Positions 28,327 through 38,629 of a DNA stretch of 64,000 bases are shown in pieces. The translations under genes were made by a program, and so were the position numbers. The stretch comes from Goodfellowiella coeruleoviolacea. GTDB lineage: Bacteria; Actinomycetota; Actinomycetes; Mycobacteriales; Pseudonocardiaceae. Position 1 is the first letter of the stretch. Each line of letters opens with the position of its first letter. The stretch covers positions 1-64,000 of the forward strand of contig NZ_JAMTCK010000007.1 in assembly GCF_024171785.1 (NCBI RefSeq), read 5' to 3'. The notes below the pieces were generated by a model. The model was not told where the DNA came from. It saw only the letters and a program-made list of their open reading frames with translations, and searched no databases.

Positions 28327-28724
28327 CCAGCCCGCTCGACCCCGCCATCGCCGCGCGCCTCAAGCGCACCCCGGACGGGCTGGTGTGCGCGGTCGCCCAG
28401 CAGCACGGCACCGGCGAGGTGCTGATGGTCGCCTGGATGGACGACGAGGCACTGCACCGCACGCTCACCACCCGCCGCGCCACCTACTACTCGCGCAGCC
28501 GCCAGCAGCTGTGGATCAAGGGGGAGACCTCCGGCCACACCCAGTACGTGCACGAGGTGCGGCTCGACTGCGACGGGGACACCCTGCTGCTGGTGGTCGA
28601 CCAGGTGGGCGGCGCCTGCCACACCGGCGACCGCACCTGCTTCGACGCCGCCCAGCTGCTCGCGCCCGAGGCCGACGCCGCCGGCCCGTCCGGGACGAGC
28701 GGGGCGAGTGGGGTGAGTGGCTGA
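28323..28724 (+). CDS. hisI: Phosphoribosyl-AMP cyclohydrolase
   Basis: A 133-residue zinc enzyme opening the purine ring of PR-AMP in histidine synthesis. The metal-binding residues are in [15 protein letters not shown] and [12 protein letters not shown], and the [32 protein letters not shown] block (broken here by conserved W and S) is typical. There is no HisE domain. A short low-complexity tail ([13 protein letters not shown]) follows the catalytic part. ATG 28323 overlaps the preceding stop. Confidence 0.96.
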   Translation: MTSPLDPAIAARLKRTPDGLVCAVAQQHGTGEVLMVAWMDDEALHRTLTTRRATYYSRSRQQLWIKGETSGHTQYVHEVRLDCDGDTLLLVVDQVGGACHTGDRTCFDAAQLLAPEADAAGPSGTSGASGVSG

Positions 28725-28745
28725 GCCGCCGCCGGGCGCGCGGTC

Positions 28746-29423
28746 TCAGCCGCCGGTCAGGTCGCCGGTGAGGTAGCGCTGCAGGGTGGGGGCCACCGCG
28801 GCGACCACGGTGTCGATGTCGGCCGAGGCCATCGGCTCGAACTTGGCCACGTACCGGATCATGCCCAGCCCGATCAGCTGGGTGGCGCACAGCGTGGCCC
28901 GGAACTGGCCCTGGTCCGGCCCGGTCACCTCGGCGATCCGGTCGAAGACGCGGTTGAGGAAGACGTCCTTGAGGATGGCGGCGGCGGCCTCGTGGGTGGC
29001 CACACTGCGCACCAGCGCCGCGAACCCGCCGCCCTCGCTGCTGTCCCACGTGGTCAGGAAGGCCCGCACGATCCGCTCGCCCAGCCCGGACGGGTTGCCG
29101 TCGAACTCGTGGAGCACGCGGCCGATCACCTCCTCGGCGGTGACCGGCAGGTCGAGCACGGCCTCGGCGAACAGCCGCTCCTTGCCGCCGAACCAGTGGT
29201 TGACCATGGCCGGGTCGACTCCGGCCCTGGTGGCGATGGTCCGCACGGTCGCCTTGGTGTAGCCCTGCTCACTGAACACCTGCTTGGCCGCGGCCAGCAG
29301 CACGCCCCGGGTGTCCTGGCCGGCCGGGCGGCGGCCCCGCCGCCGAGGCGGAACATCCGGCTGCTGCGGCGGTGCTGCCCTGCCGTTGTCCTGCCGCGCT
29401 CGCCCGGGCGTCCGTCCGCTCAC
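28746..29423 (-). CDS. TetR-family regulator
   Basis: A 225-residue regulator. A Pro/Arg-rich N-terminus precedes the helix-turn-helix [26 protein letters not shown], and a helical effector domain follows. GTG 29423 is chosen because TTGAAC and GATGAT, 18 bases apart, stand directly upstream and fit a leaderless message. It is divergent from trpE, but its position between hisI and trpE may be chance. The ligand is unknown. Confidence 0.85.
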   Translation of the reverse strand: MSGRTPGRARQDNGRAAPPQQPDVPPRRRGRRPAGQDTRGVLLAAAKQVFSEQGYTKATVRTIATRAGVDPAMVNHWFGGKERLFAEAVLDLPVTAEEVIGRVLHEFDGNPSGLGERIVRAFLTTWDSSEGGGFAALVRSVATHEAAAAILKDVFLNRVFDRIAEVTGPDQGQFRATLCATQLIGLGMIRYVAKFEPMASADIDTVVAAVAPTLQRYLTGDLTGG

Positions 29424-29553
29424 CCGGCCATCATCGCTGGCCAGGTGGAACGAGTTCAACACCGGCGCGCGTCGGGCCCAGGGCGGTGTCGGTTCGGGCC
29501 AGCCCCGCAACTCGCCGTGCTCGATCAACTGGCGAACCGGCACAATGGCGGCC
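29424..29553. promoter_or_regulatory. Divergent tetR/trpE promoter region
   Basis: On the minus strand TTGAAC-N18-GATGAT serves tetR. On the plus strand CACAAT (29541-29546) lies 7 bases before the trpE ATG. No trp leader peptide rich in Trp codons and no attenuator hairpin could be found between them. Confidence 0.45.
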
Positions 29554-31113
29554 ATGGCCAGCGTGAGTGTCGGAGCCGTACCTGTCAGTGCCATGGGGGC
29601 GGTCAGCCCGTCGCGGGAGGAGTTCCACGCGTTGGCGGCGGACCGCCGGGTCATCCCGGTGGTGCGCCGGCTGCTCGCGGACGGGGAGACCCCGCTCGGG
29701 GTGTACCGCAAGCTCGCCGCGGATCGACCGGGCACCTTCCTGTTCGAGTCCGCGGAAAACGGGGACTCCTGGACACGGTGGTCGTTCGTCGGGGTGCGCA
29801 GCCCGGCCGCGCTGACCGCCAGGGGCGGCGAGGCGTACTGGACCGGCGTGCCACCGGTCGGCCTGCCCGACGGCGGCGACCCGCTGGTCGCGCTGCGCGA
29901 CACGGTCGAGGCGCTGCGCACCGAACCGCTGCCCGGCATGCCCCCGCTGACCGGCGGCATGGTCGGGTTCATCGGCTACGACGCGGTGCGCCGGCTGGAG
30001 CGGCTGCCCGAACTGGCCGAGGACGACCTCCAGGTGCCCGAACTGGTCATGCTGCTGGCCACCGACCTGGCCGCGCTGGACCACCACGAGGGCACCATCA
30101 CCCTGATCGCCAACGCGGTGAACTGGGACGACAGCCCGGAGCGGGTGGACGCCGCCTACGACGACGCCGTCCGCCGGCTCGACGCGATGACCGCCGACCT
30201 GCACACCTCGGCCGCGCCGACCGCGGCGGTGTTCTCCCGGCCCCGCCCGGAGTTCAAGCGCTGCCGCACCCCCGAGGAGCACCACGCCGCGGTGGAGGCG
30301 GCCAAGGCCGCGATCCGCGCGGGGGAGGCGTTCCAGGTGGTGGTCTCCCAGCGGTTCGAGATGCCCACCACGGCCGACGCCCTGGACATCTACCGGGTGC
30401 TGCGCACCACCAACCCCAGCCCGTACATGTACCTGCTGCGGCTGGACGGCTTCGACATCGTCGGCTCCAGCCCGGAGTCGCTGGTCACCGTGCGGGAGGG
30501 CCGGGCGACCACCCACCCCATCGCCGGCACCCGCTGGCGCGGCACCGACGCCGAAGAGGACGCGCTGCTGGAGAAGGACCTGCTCGCCGACGCCAAGGAG
30601 CGCGCCGAGCACCTGATGCTGGTCGACCTGGGCCGCAACGACCTGGGCAAGGTCTGCGTGCCGGGCACGGTGCGCGTGGTCGACTTCTTCAAGGTCGAGC
30701 GCTACAGCCACGTGATGCACATCGTGTCCACGGTCACCGGTGAACTCGCCCCCGGCCGCACCGCGTTCGACGCGGTGGCCGCGTGCTTCCCGGCCGGCAC
30801 CCTGTCCGGCGCGCCCAAGCCCAGGGCGATGGAGCTGATCGAGGAGCTGGAGCCGACCAGGCGCGGCCTGTACGGCGGGGTGGTCGGCTACCTGGACTTC
30901 GCCGGCGACGGCGACACGGCCATCGCCATCCGGACCGCGCTGCTGCGCGACGGCATGGCCTACGTGCAGGCCGGTGGCGGCATCGTGGCCGACTCCGACC
31001 CGGTCGCCGAGGACAACGAGACCCTGAACAAGGCCGGTGCGGTGCTGTCCGCCATCGCCATCGCGGAGACGCTGGTGCCGGCCGACCGACTAGACGAGTT
31101 TCCCCGTGCCTGA
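29554..31113 (+). CDS. trpE: Anthranilate synthase component I
   Basis: A 519-residue enzyme making anthranilate from chorismate with ammonia supplied by TrpG, which is not in this window. The N-terminal [17 protein letters not shown] holds the Trp feedback site (the LLES-type motif). The chorismate-binding half has [43 protein letters not shown] and [13 protein letters not shown] 29554 is preferred over ATG 29545 because of its distance from the -10 box. Its end overlaps trpM by 8 nt. Confidence 0.95.
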   Translation: MASVSVGAVPVSAMGAVSPSREEFHALAADRRVIPVVRRLLADGETPLGVYRKLAADRPGTFLFESAENGDSWTRWSFVGVRSPAALTARGGEAYWTGVPPVGLPDGGDPLVALRDTVEALRTEPLPGMPPLTGGMVGFIGYDAVRRLERLPELAEDDLQVPELVMLLATDLAALDHHEGTITLIANAVNWDDSPERVDAAYDDAVRRLDAMTADLHTSAAPTAAVFSRPRPEFKRCRTPEEHHAAVEAAKAAIRAGEAFQVVVSQRFEMPTTADALDIYRVLRTTNPSPYMYLLRLDGFDIVGSSPESLVTVREGRATTHPIAGTRWRGTDAEEDALLEKDLLADAKERAEHLMLVDLGRNDLGKVCVPGTVRVVDFFKVERYSHVMHIVSTVTGELAPGRTAFDAVAACFPAGTLSGAPKPRAMELIEELEPTRRGLYGGVVGYLDFAGDGDTAIAIRTALLRDGMAYVQAGGGIVADSDPVAEDNETLNKAGAVLSAIAIAETLVPADRLDEFPRA

Positions 31114-31840
31114 AGCAGACCACCCAGCCGTGCCCGGACCGACGTCGACGCCGAGCGAGCTACCCCGAGCCGATTCACCCGCCGCCGGTTCACCCGCCGC
31201 CGATTCACCCGCCGCCGGTTCACCCCGCGGCGACGCGCCACGGGCCCGGCGGCCCGGCGCCCGGCCGATGTGGCTGTTCGTGCTGGCACTGCTGGCCGCC
31301 GCCGCCGCGCTGGGTGGCTCGTCCCTGCTGACCTGGACGGCCTACCTGCAGGAGCGGCCGGGTGGCGGCTACACGCTGGTCCGGCACACCGGAGCCGAGG
31401 CCAGCCCGGCGCTGGTGCCGCTGGCCCTGGTGTGCCTGGCGGCGATCGCGGCCGTGGTGGCGCTGGCCGGCTGGCTGCGCCGGGTGCTCGGCGCGCTGCT
31501 GGTCGCGGCCGGGCTGGGCGCCGCCTGGATCGGCGTGTTCGCCGGGCGGGGCGCGGCCGGTGCTGGCGCGCAGGTGCTGTCCAGCCAGCAGTACCAGGCA
31601 CAACTGCGGGACTCGGCGCTGACCGGGGTGCTGGGCCGGGGGCTGGTGGTGCTGGCCGCGCTGCTGGTCATCGGCGCCGGCGTGCTGCTGGTGCTGCGCG
31701 CCTCGGCCATGCCCCGCCTGGGGTCGAGCTACCAGACACCCGGCGCGGCCCGCGCCGCCCGCAGGGCCAGCGCCGACCCGGACCGGGAACTGTGGAACGC
31801 GCTCAGCGAGGGCCACGATCCCACGGTGGGCGAACGGTGA
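31106..31840 (+). CDS. Trp-operon-associated membrane protein
   Basis: A 244-residue protein of the Trp_oprn_chp family (TIGR02234 type), found after trpE in many actinobacteria and thought to take part in tryptophan transport or metabolism without proof. The N-terminal 50 residues are low complexity, with [11 protein letters not shown] repeats. Four membrane segments follow, with the family loop containing [20 protein letters not shown] 31106 overlaps the trpE stop. The C-terminal tail is hydrophilic. Confidence 0.85.
   Translation: MPEADHPAVPGPTSTPSELPRADSPAAGSPAADSPAAGSPRGDAPRARRPGARPMWLFVLALLAAAAALGGSSLLTWTAYLQERPGGGYTLVRHTGAEASPALVPLALVCLAAIAAVVALAGWLRRVLGALLVAAGLGAAWIGVFAGRGAAGAGAQVLSSQQYQAQLRDSALTGVLGRGLVVLAALLVIGAGVLLVLRASAMPRLGSSYQTPGAARAARRASADPDRELWNALSEGHDPTVGER
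31171..31230 (+). repeat. 15-bp tandem repeat in the membrane protein gene
   Basis: The unit CGRTTCACCCGCCGC (R = A or G, alternating) occurs three times exactly and a fourth time degraded. It encodes alternating ADSPA and AGSPA pentapeptides. The unit is a multiple of three, so copy-number change would keep the frame. Confidence 0.8.
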
Positions 31841-32091
31841 GCCGCACGGAGTCGCCGCGTGCGCACGTTTGCGCACGTCGGCCTGGAAGGGCCTGCCCAA
31901 GCAGCGCGGATCGGGTGACCCGGTGCCGCGTGGGTCGCTCGCGCGGGGTTAGCATCCTTGCGGCGGGAAGGGGAGCATGACGTGAGGGAGCTTGCCTGCG
32001 AGCAAGGCGACATCGGAGCCCTGGGAACCGGCGTGAGGCCCACCGGACGGGCCGTTCGGACAGCGCCGACGAGCGTCGGTGAGGTGTTCGG

Positions 32092-32901
32092 ATGACTGTT
32101 CTCGAAGCGATTCTGGAGGGTGTGCGGGAGGACCTCGCCGAGCGCGAGGCCGCCACTCCGTTTGAGACGATCAAGGAGCAGGCCAGCAAGGTCGCGCCGC
32201 CGCTGGACGTGATGGCGGCCCTGCGGGCGCCAGGGGTCGGGGTGATCGCCGAGGTCAAGCGGCGCAGCCCGTCCAAGGGCGCGCTGGCCGAGATCGCCGA
32301 CCCGGCGGCGCTGGCGGCGCAGTACGAGTCGGCCGGCGCCAGGGTGATCAGCGTGCTGACCGAGCGGCGGCGCTTCGGCGGGTCGCTGGCGGACTTCGAC
32401 GCGGTGCGCGCGGCGGTGCGGATCCCGTTGCTGCGCAAGGACTTCATCATCAGCCCCTACCAGGTGCACGAGGCCAGGCTGCACGGCGCGGACCTGGTGC
32501 TGCTGATCGTGGCGGCACTGGAGCAGAACGCGCTGGTCTCGCTGCTGGACCGGGTGGAGTCGCTGGGGATGACCGCACTGGTGGAGGTGCACACCGCCGA
32601 GGAGGCGGACCGGGCGCTGGAGGCCGGCGCGAGCGTGATCGGGATCAACGCCCGCAACCTGCACACGCTGGAGGTGGACCGGGACGTGTTCGGCCGGATC
32701 GCGCCCGGGCTGCCGCACGACGTGCTCAAGATCGCCGAGTCCGGGGTGCGCGGGCCGGGCGACCTGATGGCCTACGCCGGGGCCGGCGCGGACGCCGTGC
32801 TCGTCGGTGAGGGCCTGGTGACCAGTGGCGACCCGAGGGCCGCGGTGAACCAGTTGGTGACCGCGGGTTCGCACCCGGCCTGCCCTCGGCCCAGCAGGTA
32901 G
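32092..32901 (+). CDS. trpC: Indole-3-glycerol phosphate synthase
   Basis: A 269-residue TIM barrel. [35 protein letters not shown] and [12 protein letters not shown] carry the catalytic Lys, Glu, Asn and phosphate ligands. It is monofunctional, with no TrpF domain. ATG 32092 follows a 250-base leader containing small hairpins (for example CCGACG-AG-CGTCGG near 32067-32080). Fifty bases separate it from trpB. Confidence 0.96.
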   Translation: MTVLEAILEGVREDLAEREAATPFETIKEQASKVAPPLDVMAALRAPGVGVIAEVKRRSPSKGALAEIADPAALAAQYESAGARVISVLTERRRFGGSLADFDAVRAAVRIPLLRKDFIISPYQVHEARLHGADLVLLIVAALEQNALVSLLDRVESLGMTALVEVHTAEEADRALEAGASVIGINARNLHTLEVDRDVFGRIAPGLPHDVLKIAESGVRGPGDLMAYAGAGADAVLVGEGLVTSGDPRAAVNQLVTAGSHPACPRPSR

Positions 32902-32951
32902 CAACGCGGTCGGCGGGACGACCGCACCGCCGACGAGTCTGGAGAACTGAG

Positions 32952-34181
32952 ATGAGCAGCGGCGACCACGTCGACCAGCACGGACCGGACGCGCGGGGCC
33001 ACTTCGGCCCGTACGGCGGCCGGTTCATGCCGGAAGCGTTGATGGACGCCCTCGACGAGCTGTCCGCCGAGTACGACAAGGCGCGGGTCGACCCGGCGTT
33101 CACCGGGGAACTCGACCGGTTGCTGCGCGACTACGCCGGGCGGCCGTCGCTGCTCACCGAGGCCCCCAGGTTCGCCGAGCACGCCGGTGGCGCGCGCATC
33201 CTGCTCAAGCGCGAGGACCTCAACCACACCGGTTCCCACAAGATCAACAACGTGCTGGGGCAGGCCCTGCTCACCAAGCGGATGGGCAAGAAGCGGGTCA
33301 TCGCCGAGACCGGCGCGGGGCAGCACGGGGTGGCCACGGCCACCGCGTGCGCCCTGCTCGGCCTGGAGTGCGTGGTCTACATGGGCGAGGTGGACACCAA
33401 GCGGCAGGCGCTCAACGTGGCCAGGATGCGCCTGCTCGGGGCCGAGGTGATCCCGGTGAAGACCGGGTCGCGCACGCTCAAGGACGCCATCAACGAGGCC
33501 CTGCGCGACTGGGTGACCAATGTGGACACCACCCACTACCTGCTGGGCACCGCGGCCGGCCCGCACCCGTTCCCGCTGCTCGTGCGCAACCTGCACCGGG
33601 TGATCGGGGTGGAGGCCCGGCAGCAGTGCCTCGACCTCCTCGGCCGGCTGCCCGACGTGGTGGCCGCGTGCGTCGGCGGCGGCTCCAACGCCATCGGCAT
33701 CTTCCACGGCTTCATCGACGACCCGGGCGTGCGCCTGGTCGGCCTGGAGCCGGGCGGTGCGGGGCTGGACAGCGGCCGGCACGGCGCCACCCTCACCGCG
33801 GGCAGCCCGGGCACGCTGCACGGCGCCCTGTCGTACCTGTTGCAGGACGAGGACGGCCAGACCATCGAGGCGCACTCGATCTCGGCCGGATTGGACTACC
33901 CGGGCGTCGGCCCGGAGCACTCCTGGCTCAAGGACACCGGCCGGGCCGAGTACCGCCCGGTCACCGACGCCGAGGCCATGGCGGCGTTCTCACTGCTGTC
34001 CCGCACCGAGGGCATCATCCCGGCGATCGAGTCGTCGCACGCCCTGGCCGGCGCCCAGCAGTTGGGCCGGGAACTCGGCCCGGACGCGGTGATCCTGGTC
34101 AACCTGTCCGGGCGGGGCGACAAGGACGTGGACACGGCCGCCAAGTGGTTCGGCCTGGTCACCGAGGAGGAGGCCGAATGA
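32952..34181 (+). CDS. trpB: Tryptophan synthase beta subunit
   Basis: A 409-residue PLP enzyme joining indole and serine. [14 protein letters not shown] at the start, the PLP Lys in [24 protein letters not shown] and the phosphate loop GGGSNAIG are all present, and [10 protein letters not shown] closes the protein. ATG 32952 has GGAGAA nearby. The stop overlaps the trpA ATG. This is the standard TrpB1 length. Confidence 0.97.
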   Translation: MSSGDHVDQHGPDARGHFGPYGGRFMPEALMDALDELSAEYDKARVDPAFTGELDRLLRDYAGRPSLLTEAPRFAEHAGGARILLKREDLNHTGSHKINNVLGQALLTKRMGKKRVIAETGAGQHGVATATACALLGLECVVYMGEVDTKRQALNVARMRLLGAEVIPVKTGSRTLKDAINEALRDWVTNVDTTHYLLGTAAGPHPFPLLVRNLHRVIGVEARQQCLDLLGRLPDVVAACVGGGSNAIGIFHGFIDDPGVRLVGLEPGGAGLDSGRHGATLTAGSPGTLHGALSYLLQDEDGQTIEAHSISAGLDYPGVGPEHSWLKDTGRAEYRPVTDAEAMAAFSLLSRTEGIIPAIESSHALAGAQQLGRELGPDAVILVNLSGRGDKDVDTAAKWFGLVTEEEAE

Positions 34182-34981
34182 GCCGGCTCGCCCGGATGTT
34201 CCAGGAGTGCCGGGCCGAGGGGCGTTCCGCGCTGGTCGGGTACCTGCCGGCCGGCTACCCCACGGTGCCCGGTTCCCAGGACCTGCTCACGGTCATGGTG
34301 TCGGCCGGCTGCGACCTGGTCGAGGTGGGCGTGCCCTACTCGGACCCGGTGATGGACGGCCCCACCATCCAGGCCGCGGCCGAGCACGCGCTGCGCGCCG
34401 GGTTCCGGCTGCGCGACCTGTTCACCGTGGTGGAGTCGGTGGCCACGGCCGGTGGCCGGGCCGTGGTGATGACCTACTGGAACCCGGTGTACCGGTACGG
34501 CGTTGACGCCTTCGCCCGCGACCTGGCCGCGGCCGGCGGGCTGGGCGTCATCACCCCCGACCTGGTGCCCGACGAGGCCGACGACTGGCTGGCCGCGGCC
34601 GAGCGGCACGCGCTGGACCGGATCTTCCTGGTGGCCCCGTCGTCCACGGACGAGCGCATCGCCCGCACCGCGGGCGCGGCCAGCGGGTTCCTGTATGCCA
34701 CCTCGGTCATGGGCGTGACCGGTGCCAGGGACGCGGTCAGCCACGCCGCGCCCGAACTGGTGCGGCGGGCCCGCGCGCACACCGACCTGCCCATCGGCGT
34801 CGGCCTGGGGGTGCGGTCGCGGGAGCAGGCCGCCGAGGTCGCCGGGTTCGCCGACGCGGTGATCGTGGGCTCGGCCTTTGTCACGGCCGCGGCCACGGGC
34901 GAGGCGGCCGTCCGGGAGTTGGCCGGCGAGCTGGCCGAGGGTGTGCGGATCGGGGCGGACTCCGCGTCCCCGGTGGGGTAG
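34178..34981 (+). CDS. trpA: Tryptophan synthase alpha subunit
   Basis: A 267-residue TIM barrel splitting indole-3-glycerol phosphate. The catalytic Glu and Asp are in [19 protein letters not shown], and YLPAGYPTV and [12 protein letters not shown] are family phrases. The segment [11 protein letters not shown] stands where many members have PDLPPEE, a mild variation. ATG 34178 overlaps the trpB stop (ATGA). It is the last trp gene of this run. Confidence 0.95.
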   Translation: MSRLARMFQECRAEGRSALVGYLPAGYPTVPGSQDLLTVMVSAGCDLVEVGVPYSDPVMDGPTIQAAAEHALRAGFRLRDLFTVVESVATAGGRAVVMTYWNPVYRYGVDAFARDLAAAGGLGVITPDLVPDEADDWLAAAERHALDRIFLVAPSSTDERIARTAGAASGFLYATSVMGVTGARDAVSHAAPELVRRARAHTDLPIGVGLGVRSREQAAEVAGFADAVIVGSAFVTAAATGEAAVRELAGELAEGVRIGADSASPVG

Positions 34982-35074
34982 CGCAGACCGACCGGTCGCC
35001 TGTCTGCCAGGCGAGCCGGTGACTGACGGAGATCGCTCGGGTCGATAGGGTTGCTGCCCTGTCGGCCCGAAGTG

Positions 35075-35812
35075 ATGTCGGAGCACAGCTTGCGCAGTCG
35101 AAGACTCTCGCTGTCCGCCGCTGTCGTGGCCGCCGTGGCCGCGCTGTTCGGCACCGTGGTCGACGCCGAGGCGCCGCCACGGCCGGCCCGCTGGTCGCTG
35201 CCCCTGCCCTACCAGGGCGAAGCCCGGCAGGTGATCACCGTGGTGGCACCCGAACCGACCGCGACCAGCGCCACGCTGACCGCCTGGCAGCGTGAGCCCA
35301 CCGGCTGGTCACCCGCGCTGGGCCCGGTCCGCGCGGACGTCGGCACCGACGGGGTCGGTCCGGCCAGCGAGGCGGTCGCCCGCACCCCGGCCGGCGTGTG
35401 GCAGCTGACCGAGGCGTTCGGCAGCCTGCCCAGCAACGGCACCCGGCTGCCGTACCGGCGGATCGACACCGCTGACTGGTGGGTCTCGGACACGCGCTCG
35501 CCGCACTACAACACCCACGTCCGCTGCGCGCCGGGCACCTGCCCGTTCGACGAGGACAGCGGCGAGAACCTCGGCCGGGTCGGTCCGGCCTACCAGCACG
35601 CCGTGGTGCTGGACTACAACCGCGACCCCGTGCTGCCCGGTGCCGGCTCCGCGTTCTTCCTGCACGTCAGCCAGGGCCGCCCCACCGCGGGCTGCGTGGC
35701 GGTGCCCGGCGCCGACCTGGACGCCCTGATGCGCTGGCTGGACCCGGCCGCCCAGCCCGTGATCGCCATCGGCGTGGCCGGAACCCCAGGTCCGCGTTCC
35801 ACGATCGGGTGA
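35075..35812 (+). CDS. Secreted L,D-transpeptidase (YkuD)-like protein
   Basis: A 245-residue exported protein. A signal peptide (RRLSLSAAVVAAVAALFGTVVDA) precedes a compact catalytic-like domain. The key segment FFLHVSQGRPTAGCVAVP has the spacing and Cys of the YkuD/ErfK active site (H...TAGCV), used for peptidoglycan cross-linking or protein attachment. It belongs to the shorter L,D-transpeptidase-catalytic-like group seen in Streptomyces. ATG 35075 is used; GTG 35072 is adjacent. There is no lipobox or LysM domain. Confidence 0.78.
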   Translation: MSEHSLRSRRLSLSAAVVAAVAALFGTVVDAEAPPRPARWSLPLPYQGEARQVITVVAPEPTATSATLTAWQREPTGWSPALGPVRADVGTDGVGPASEAVARTPAGVWQLTEAFGSLPSNGTRLPYRRIDTADWWVSDTRSPHYNTHVRCAPGTCPFDEDSGENLGRVGPAYQHAVVLDYNRDPVLPGAGSAFFLHVSQGRPTAGCVAVPGADLDALMRWLDPAAQPVIAIGVAGTPGPRSTIG

Positions 35813-35954
35813 AGCTGGCGGCGGTGGCCGGAATCCGCCCCGATCCTGTCGGTGCCCCTCGGGACAGTGGCCGCGTGATCAGTTCACCGATCGCCACACC
35901 GTGCCACACTGGCGCTTGCCAGGTGGTTCCGTCCGATCTCGGAGGTGACGTCCC

Positions 35955-36524
35955 GTGGCCGCTCCACTGGAGTCGGAGTCGGCGGGCTACCTGCTGCCCC
36001 GCCACGAGGGAGCCTGGACGATCCAGGATGTGCTCGCTCTGCCGGAGGACCGGACACAGCGGGTCGAACTGGTGGACGGGGCTCTCGTCGTGAGCCCGCG
36101 GGGTGCCCTCCTGCACCAGGTTCTCGCGTTCGAACTGGGTGCGACGCTGAAGGCGGCCTGCCCAGCGGGGCTGCGGGCGACTGCGGAGATCGACGTCGAA
36201 ATGCCCGCTGGTAACTGGCTGATCCCGGACTTCACGGTGATCCGGGACGTCGGCTTCCCGGCTGGGCTGTTTCCCGCGGAGCACGTGGTGCTTGCCGGCG
36301 AAGTCGTCTCGCCCAGTTCGCGTAGGCGTGACCGCACGCTCAAGCGACAGCTCTACGCCGAGGCGCGGATTCCGTTCTACCTGGTCGTCGACCTGGGGGA
36401 GGAGCCGGTCAGCGCGGTGCTGCTGGAGTTGGACGGTGACGGCTACCGCGAGGTCGTCCGCAGTGAGGCCGGGAAGCTGCTGCTGGACCGGCCGTTCCCG
36501 GTCACCCTGGAGCTGACCGTGTAG
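35955..36524 (+). CDS. Uma2-family (DUF820) endonuclease-like protein
   Basis: A 189-residue protein of the PD-(D/E)XK-like Uma2 family, expanded in cyanobacteria and actinomycetes. RVELVDGALVVSP, DVEMPAGNWLIPDFTVI and GEVVSPSSRRRDRTLKRQLYAEARIPFYLVVD carry the expected acidic and Lys residues. The biological role is unknown. GTG 35955 has a GGAGGTGAC ribosome site. It is a single gene, possibly mobile in origin. Confidence 0.85.
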   Translation: MAAPLESESAGYLLPRHEGAWTIQDVLALPEDRTQRVELVDGALVVSPRGALLHQVLAFELGATLKAACPAGLRATAEIDVEMPAGNWLIPDFTVIRDVGFPAGLFPAEHVVLAGEVVSPSSRRRDRTLKRQLYAEARIPFYLVVDLGEEPVSAVLLELDGDGYREVVRSEAGKLLLDRPFPVTLELTV

Positions 36525-36615
36525 GCGTCTCGGCGCCACCCGGCCGCATGACGTTGGGGTCTCAGGTTGCGCTGGTGGTGGGGGCGAGCTATGCGCACCC
36601 GCTACGGTGGTAGGC

Positions 36616-37761
36616 GTGTTGTCACTCGCGTCCACTGCCGTGCTCGCCACGATCCCGAGTCCGGACCGGGGGGTCTGGCACCTGGGGCCGATCCCACTCC
36701 GGGCCTACGCGGTGTGCATCATCGTCGGCATCGTCGTGGCGATCTGGTGGGGAGAGCGCCGCCTGGTGGCCCGGGGTGGCGAGCCGGGCACGGTCGTCGA
36801 CATCGCCGTGTTCGCGGTGCCGTTCGGCCTGGTCGGCGGCCGGCTCTACCACGTGGCCACGGACTGGGACAAGTACTTCGGGCCGGGGCGCAACCCGCTG
36901 GACGCGCTGGCCGTCTGGAACGGCGGCCTGGGCATCTGGGGCGCGATCGCGCTGGGCGGGGTGGGCGCGTGGCTGGCCTGCCGCCGCAGGGGCATTCCGC
37001 TGCCCGCGGTGGCCGACGCGATCGCCCCGGGCATCGTGACCGCGCAGGCCATCGGCCGCCTGGGCAACTACTTCAACCAGGAGCTGTACGGCGCGCCCAC
37101 CACGGTGCCGTGGGGCCTGGAGATCTACCAGCGGGTCGACCCGGCCACCGGGCTGCCGGACGAGCTGGGCGGGGTGGCCATCAACCACACGCCGGTCGAG
37201 ATCGTCCACCCCACGTTCCTGTACGAGCTGCTGTGGAACCTGGGCGTCGCCCTGCTGGTGGTCTGGGCCGACCGGCGCTTCCGCCTGGGCCACGGCCGGG
37301 CCTTCGCGCTGTACGTGGCCGGCTACACCGCGGGGCGGTTCTGGATCGAGCTGATGCGCCGCGACGAGGCCACCCACGTGTTCGGCGTGCGGATCAACGT
37401 GTTCACCGCCGCGCTGGTGTTCCTCGGCGCGGTCGTCTACCTGGTCCTGGCCCGCCAGCGGGGCGAGCGGGAGGACCTGGCCGCGGTGATCAGCGCGCAG
37501 CGGGCGGCCGAGGGCGGCTCGCCCAGCGGTCAGCCGGTCCCGGCCGGGGTGACCAGCGCGGCCGGCGCGACTGGCGCGACCGCGGCGGCGGGAACGTCCG
37601 GCGAGGCCGGTGGCGGGCAGATCGCCGGGCCGGCCGGGAGCCAGGCCGAGGTGGCCACCCCGACCAGCGAACGGATCAGCGGCGCGGGAGCCGGCGCGGC
37701 CGGTGGCGAGAGCGACGGCAAGGACGGCGGGGACGGCAAGGACGGCGCGAAGACCGGCTGA
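36616..37761 (+). CDS. lgt: Prolipoprotein diacylglyceryl transferase
   Basis: A 381-residue integral membrane enzyme that attaches diacylglycerol to lipobox cysteines, as needed for the two binding lipoproteins encoded in this window. Lgt motifs are AYAVCIIVGIVVAIWWGERR, FGLVGGRLYHV, GIWGAIALGG and the signature IGRLGNYFNQELYGAPT. After about residue 285 comes a roughly 95-residue low-complexity Gly/Ala/Ser tail ending in DGKDGGDGKDGAKTG, typical of actinobacterial Lgt. GTG 36616 is 7 bases after TACGGT; GTG 36607 is in frame too. Confidence 0.95.
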   Translation: MLSLASTAVLATIPSPDRGVWHLGPIPLRAYAVCIIVGIVVAIWWGERRLVARGGEPGTVVDIAVFAVPFGLVGGRLYHVATDWDKYFGPGRNPLDALAVWNGGLGIWGAIALGGVGAWLACRRRGIPLPAVADAIAPGIVTAQAIGRLGNYFNQELYGAPTTVPWGLEIYQRVDPATGLPDELGGVAINHTPVEIVHPTFLYELLWNLGVALLVVWADRRFRLGHGRAFALYVAGYTAGRFWIELMRRDEATHVFGVRINVFTAALVFLGAVVYLVLARQRGEREDLAAVISAQRAAEGGSPSGQPVPAGVTSAAGATGATAAAGTSGEAGGGQIAGPAGSQAEVATPTSERISGAGAGAAGGESDGKDGGDGKDGAKTG

Positions 37762-37784
37762 ACCCGCCTGACGCGCGATTCTTC

Positions 37785-37826
37785 TCGGCGCCGGCCAGCA
37801 CTCCACCAGGTGCGGGCCGGCGCCGA
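37785..37826. terminator. Bidirectional terminator between lgt and the cobalamin importer genes
   Basis: TCGGCGCCGGCC and GGCCGGCGCCGA are perfect 12-bp arms around an 18-base loop, between convergent genes. The right arm ends just before the stop of the ATPase gene. Confidence 0.7.
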
Positions 37827-37828
37827 TG

Positions 37829-38629
37829 TCATGTCCGGGGTTGTTGGGCCGGCCGGGCCGCGCGCACCGGGGTGACCGCCGGGCTGCCGTCCGGCGCGGA
37901 CAACACGGTCACCTGGGCCGCGTAGTGCCGGCCGACCAGGTCGGCGGTGAGCACCTGCGCGGGCGGTCCGGACGCCACCACCCGGCCGGCGTCCACCAGC
38001 ACCAGCTGGTCGGCGTACTGGCCGGCCAGGGTCAGGTCGTGCAGGGTGCTCACCACGGTGGTGCCGTCGGCCAGCCGGAGCGTGTCGATCAGCTCCAGCA
38101 GGGCCTGGGCGTGGCCGATGTCCAGGCCGGTGGTGGGCTCGTCGAGCAGCAGCAGGCCGGCCTGCTGGGCGAGCACCCTGGCCAGCACGGCCCGCTGCCG
38201 CTCGCCGCCGGACAGGGTGCGCAGCGGCCGACCGGCCAGCGCGCTCAGGTCCAGCCTGGCCAGCACGTCGGCCACCACGTCCAGGTCGGCGGCGCTCTCC
38301 CGGGCCAGTGGGCCCAGGTGCGGGGTGCGGCCGAGCAGCACGTAGTCGGTGACGGTGAGCCCGTCGGGCAGTTCGGGGACCTGCGGGGCGTAGCCGATCA
38401 GCCGGGCCCGCTCCCGGACGCCCAGCTGGTCGGCCCGGCGCCCGTCCAGCAGCACCTCGCCGGTGTGCCTTGCCAGTCCGGCCACCGCCTTGAGCAGGGT
38501 GGACTTGCCCGCGCCGTTGGGCCCGATCACCGCGAGCCAGCTGCCAGGTGGCACGGCCACCGACACCTGGTCGACCACCCACCGGTCCCGGTAGCCCGCG
38601 CTGACCCCGCGCAGTTCGATCGACGTCAC
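37829..38629 (-). CDS. btuD: Cobalamin-type ABC transporter ATPase
   Basis: A 266-residue FecE/BtuD-like ATPase. Walker A is GPNGAGKS, the Q-loop is YAPQVPELPDGLTV, the signature LSGGERQRAVLARVL, Walker B LLLLDEPTTGLD and the switch His TLHDL. GTG 38629 overlaps the permease stop by 4 nt. The operon is preceded by a cobalamin riboswitch, which is the reason for the btu naming over a siderophore role. Confidence 0.88.
   Translation of the reverse strand: MTSIELRGVSAGYRDRWVVDQVSVAVPPGSWLAVIGPNGAGKSTLLKAVAGLARHTGEVLLDGRRADQLGVRERARLIGYAPQVPELPDGLTVTDYVLLGRTPHLGPLARESAADLDVVADVLARLDLSALAGRPLRTLSGGERQRAVLARVLAQQAGLLLLDEPTTGLDIGHAQALLELIDTLRLADGTTVVSTLHDLTLAGQYADQLVLVDAGRVVASGPPAQVLTADLVGRHYAAQVTVLSAPDGSPAVTPVRAARPAQQPRT

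Noticed and set aside
29424-29553. Tryptophan attenuator or T-box before trpE
   Set aside because: No short frame with Trp codons and no alternative hairpins were found; the start looks leaderless.
31841-32091. Possible riboswitch before trpC
   Set aside because: Only small unrelated hairpins (such as CCGACG-AG-CGTCGG) are present; no known riboswitch core could be matched.
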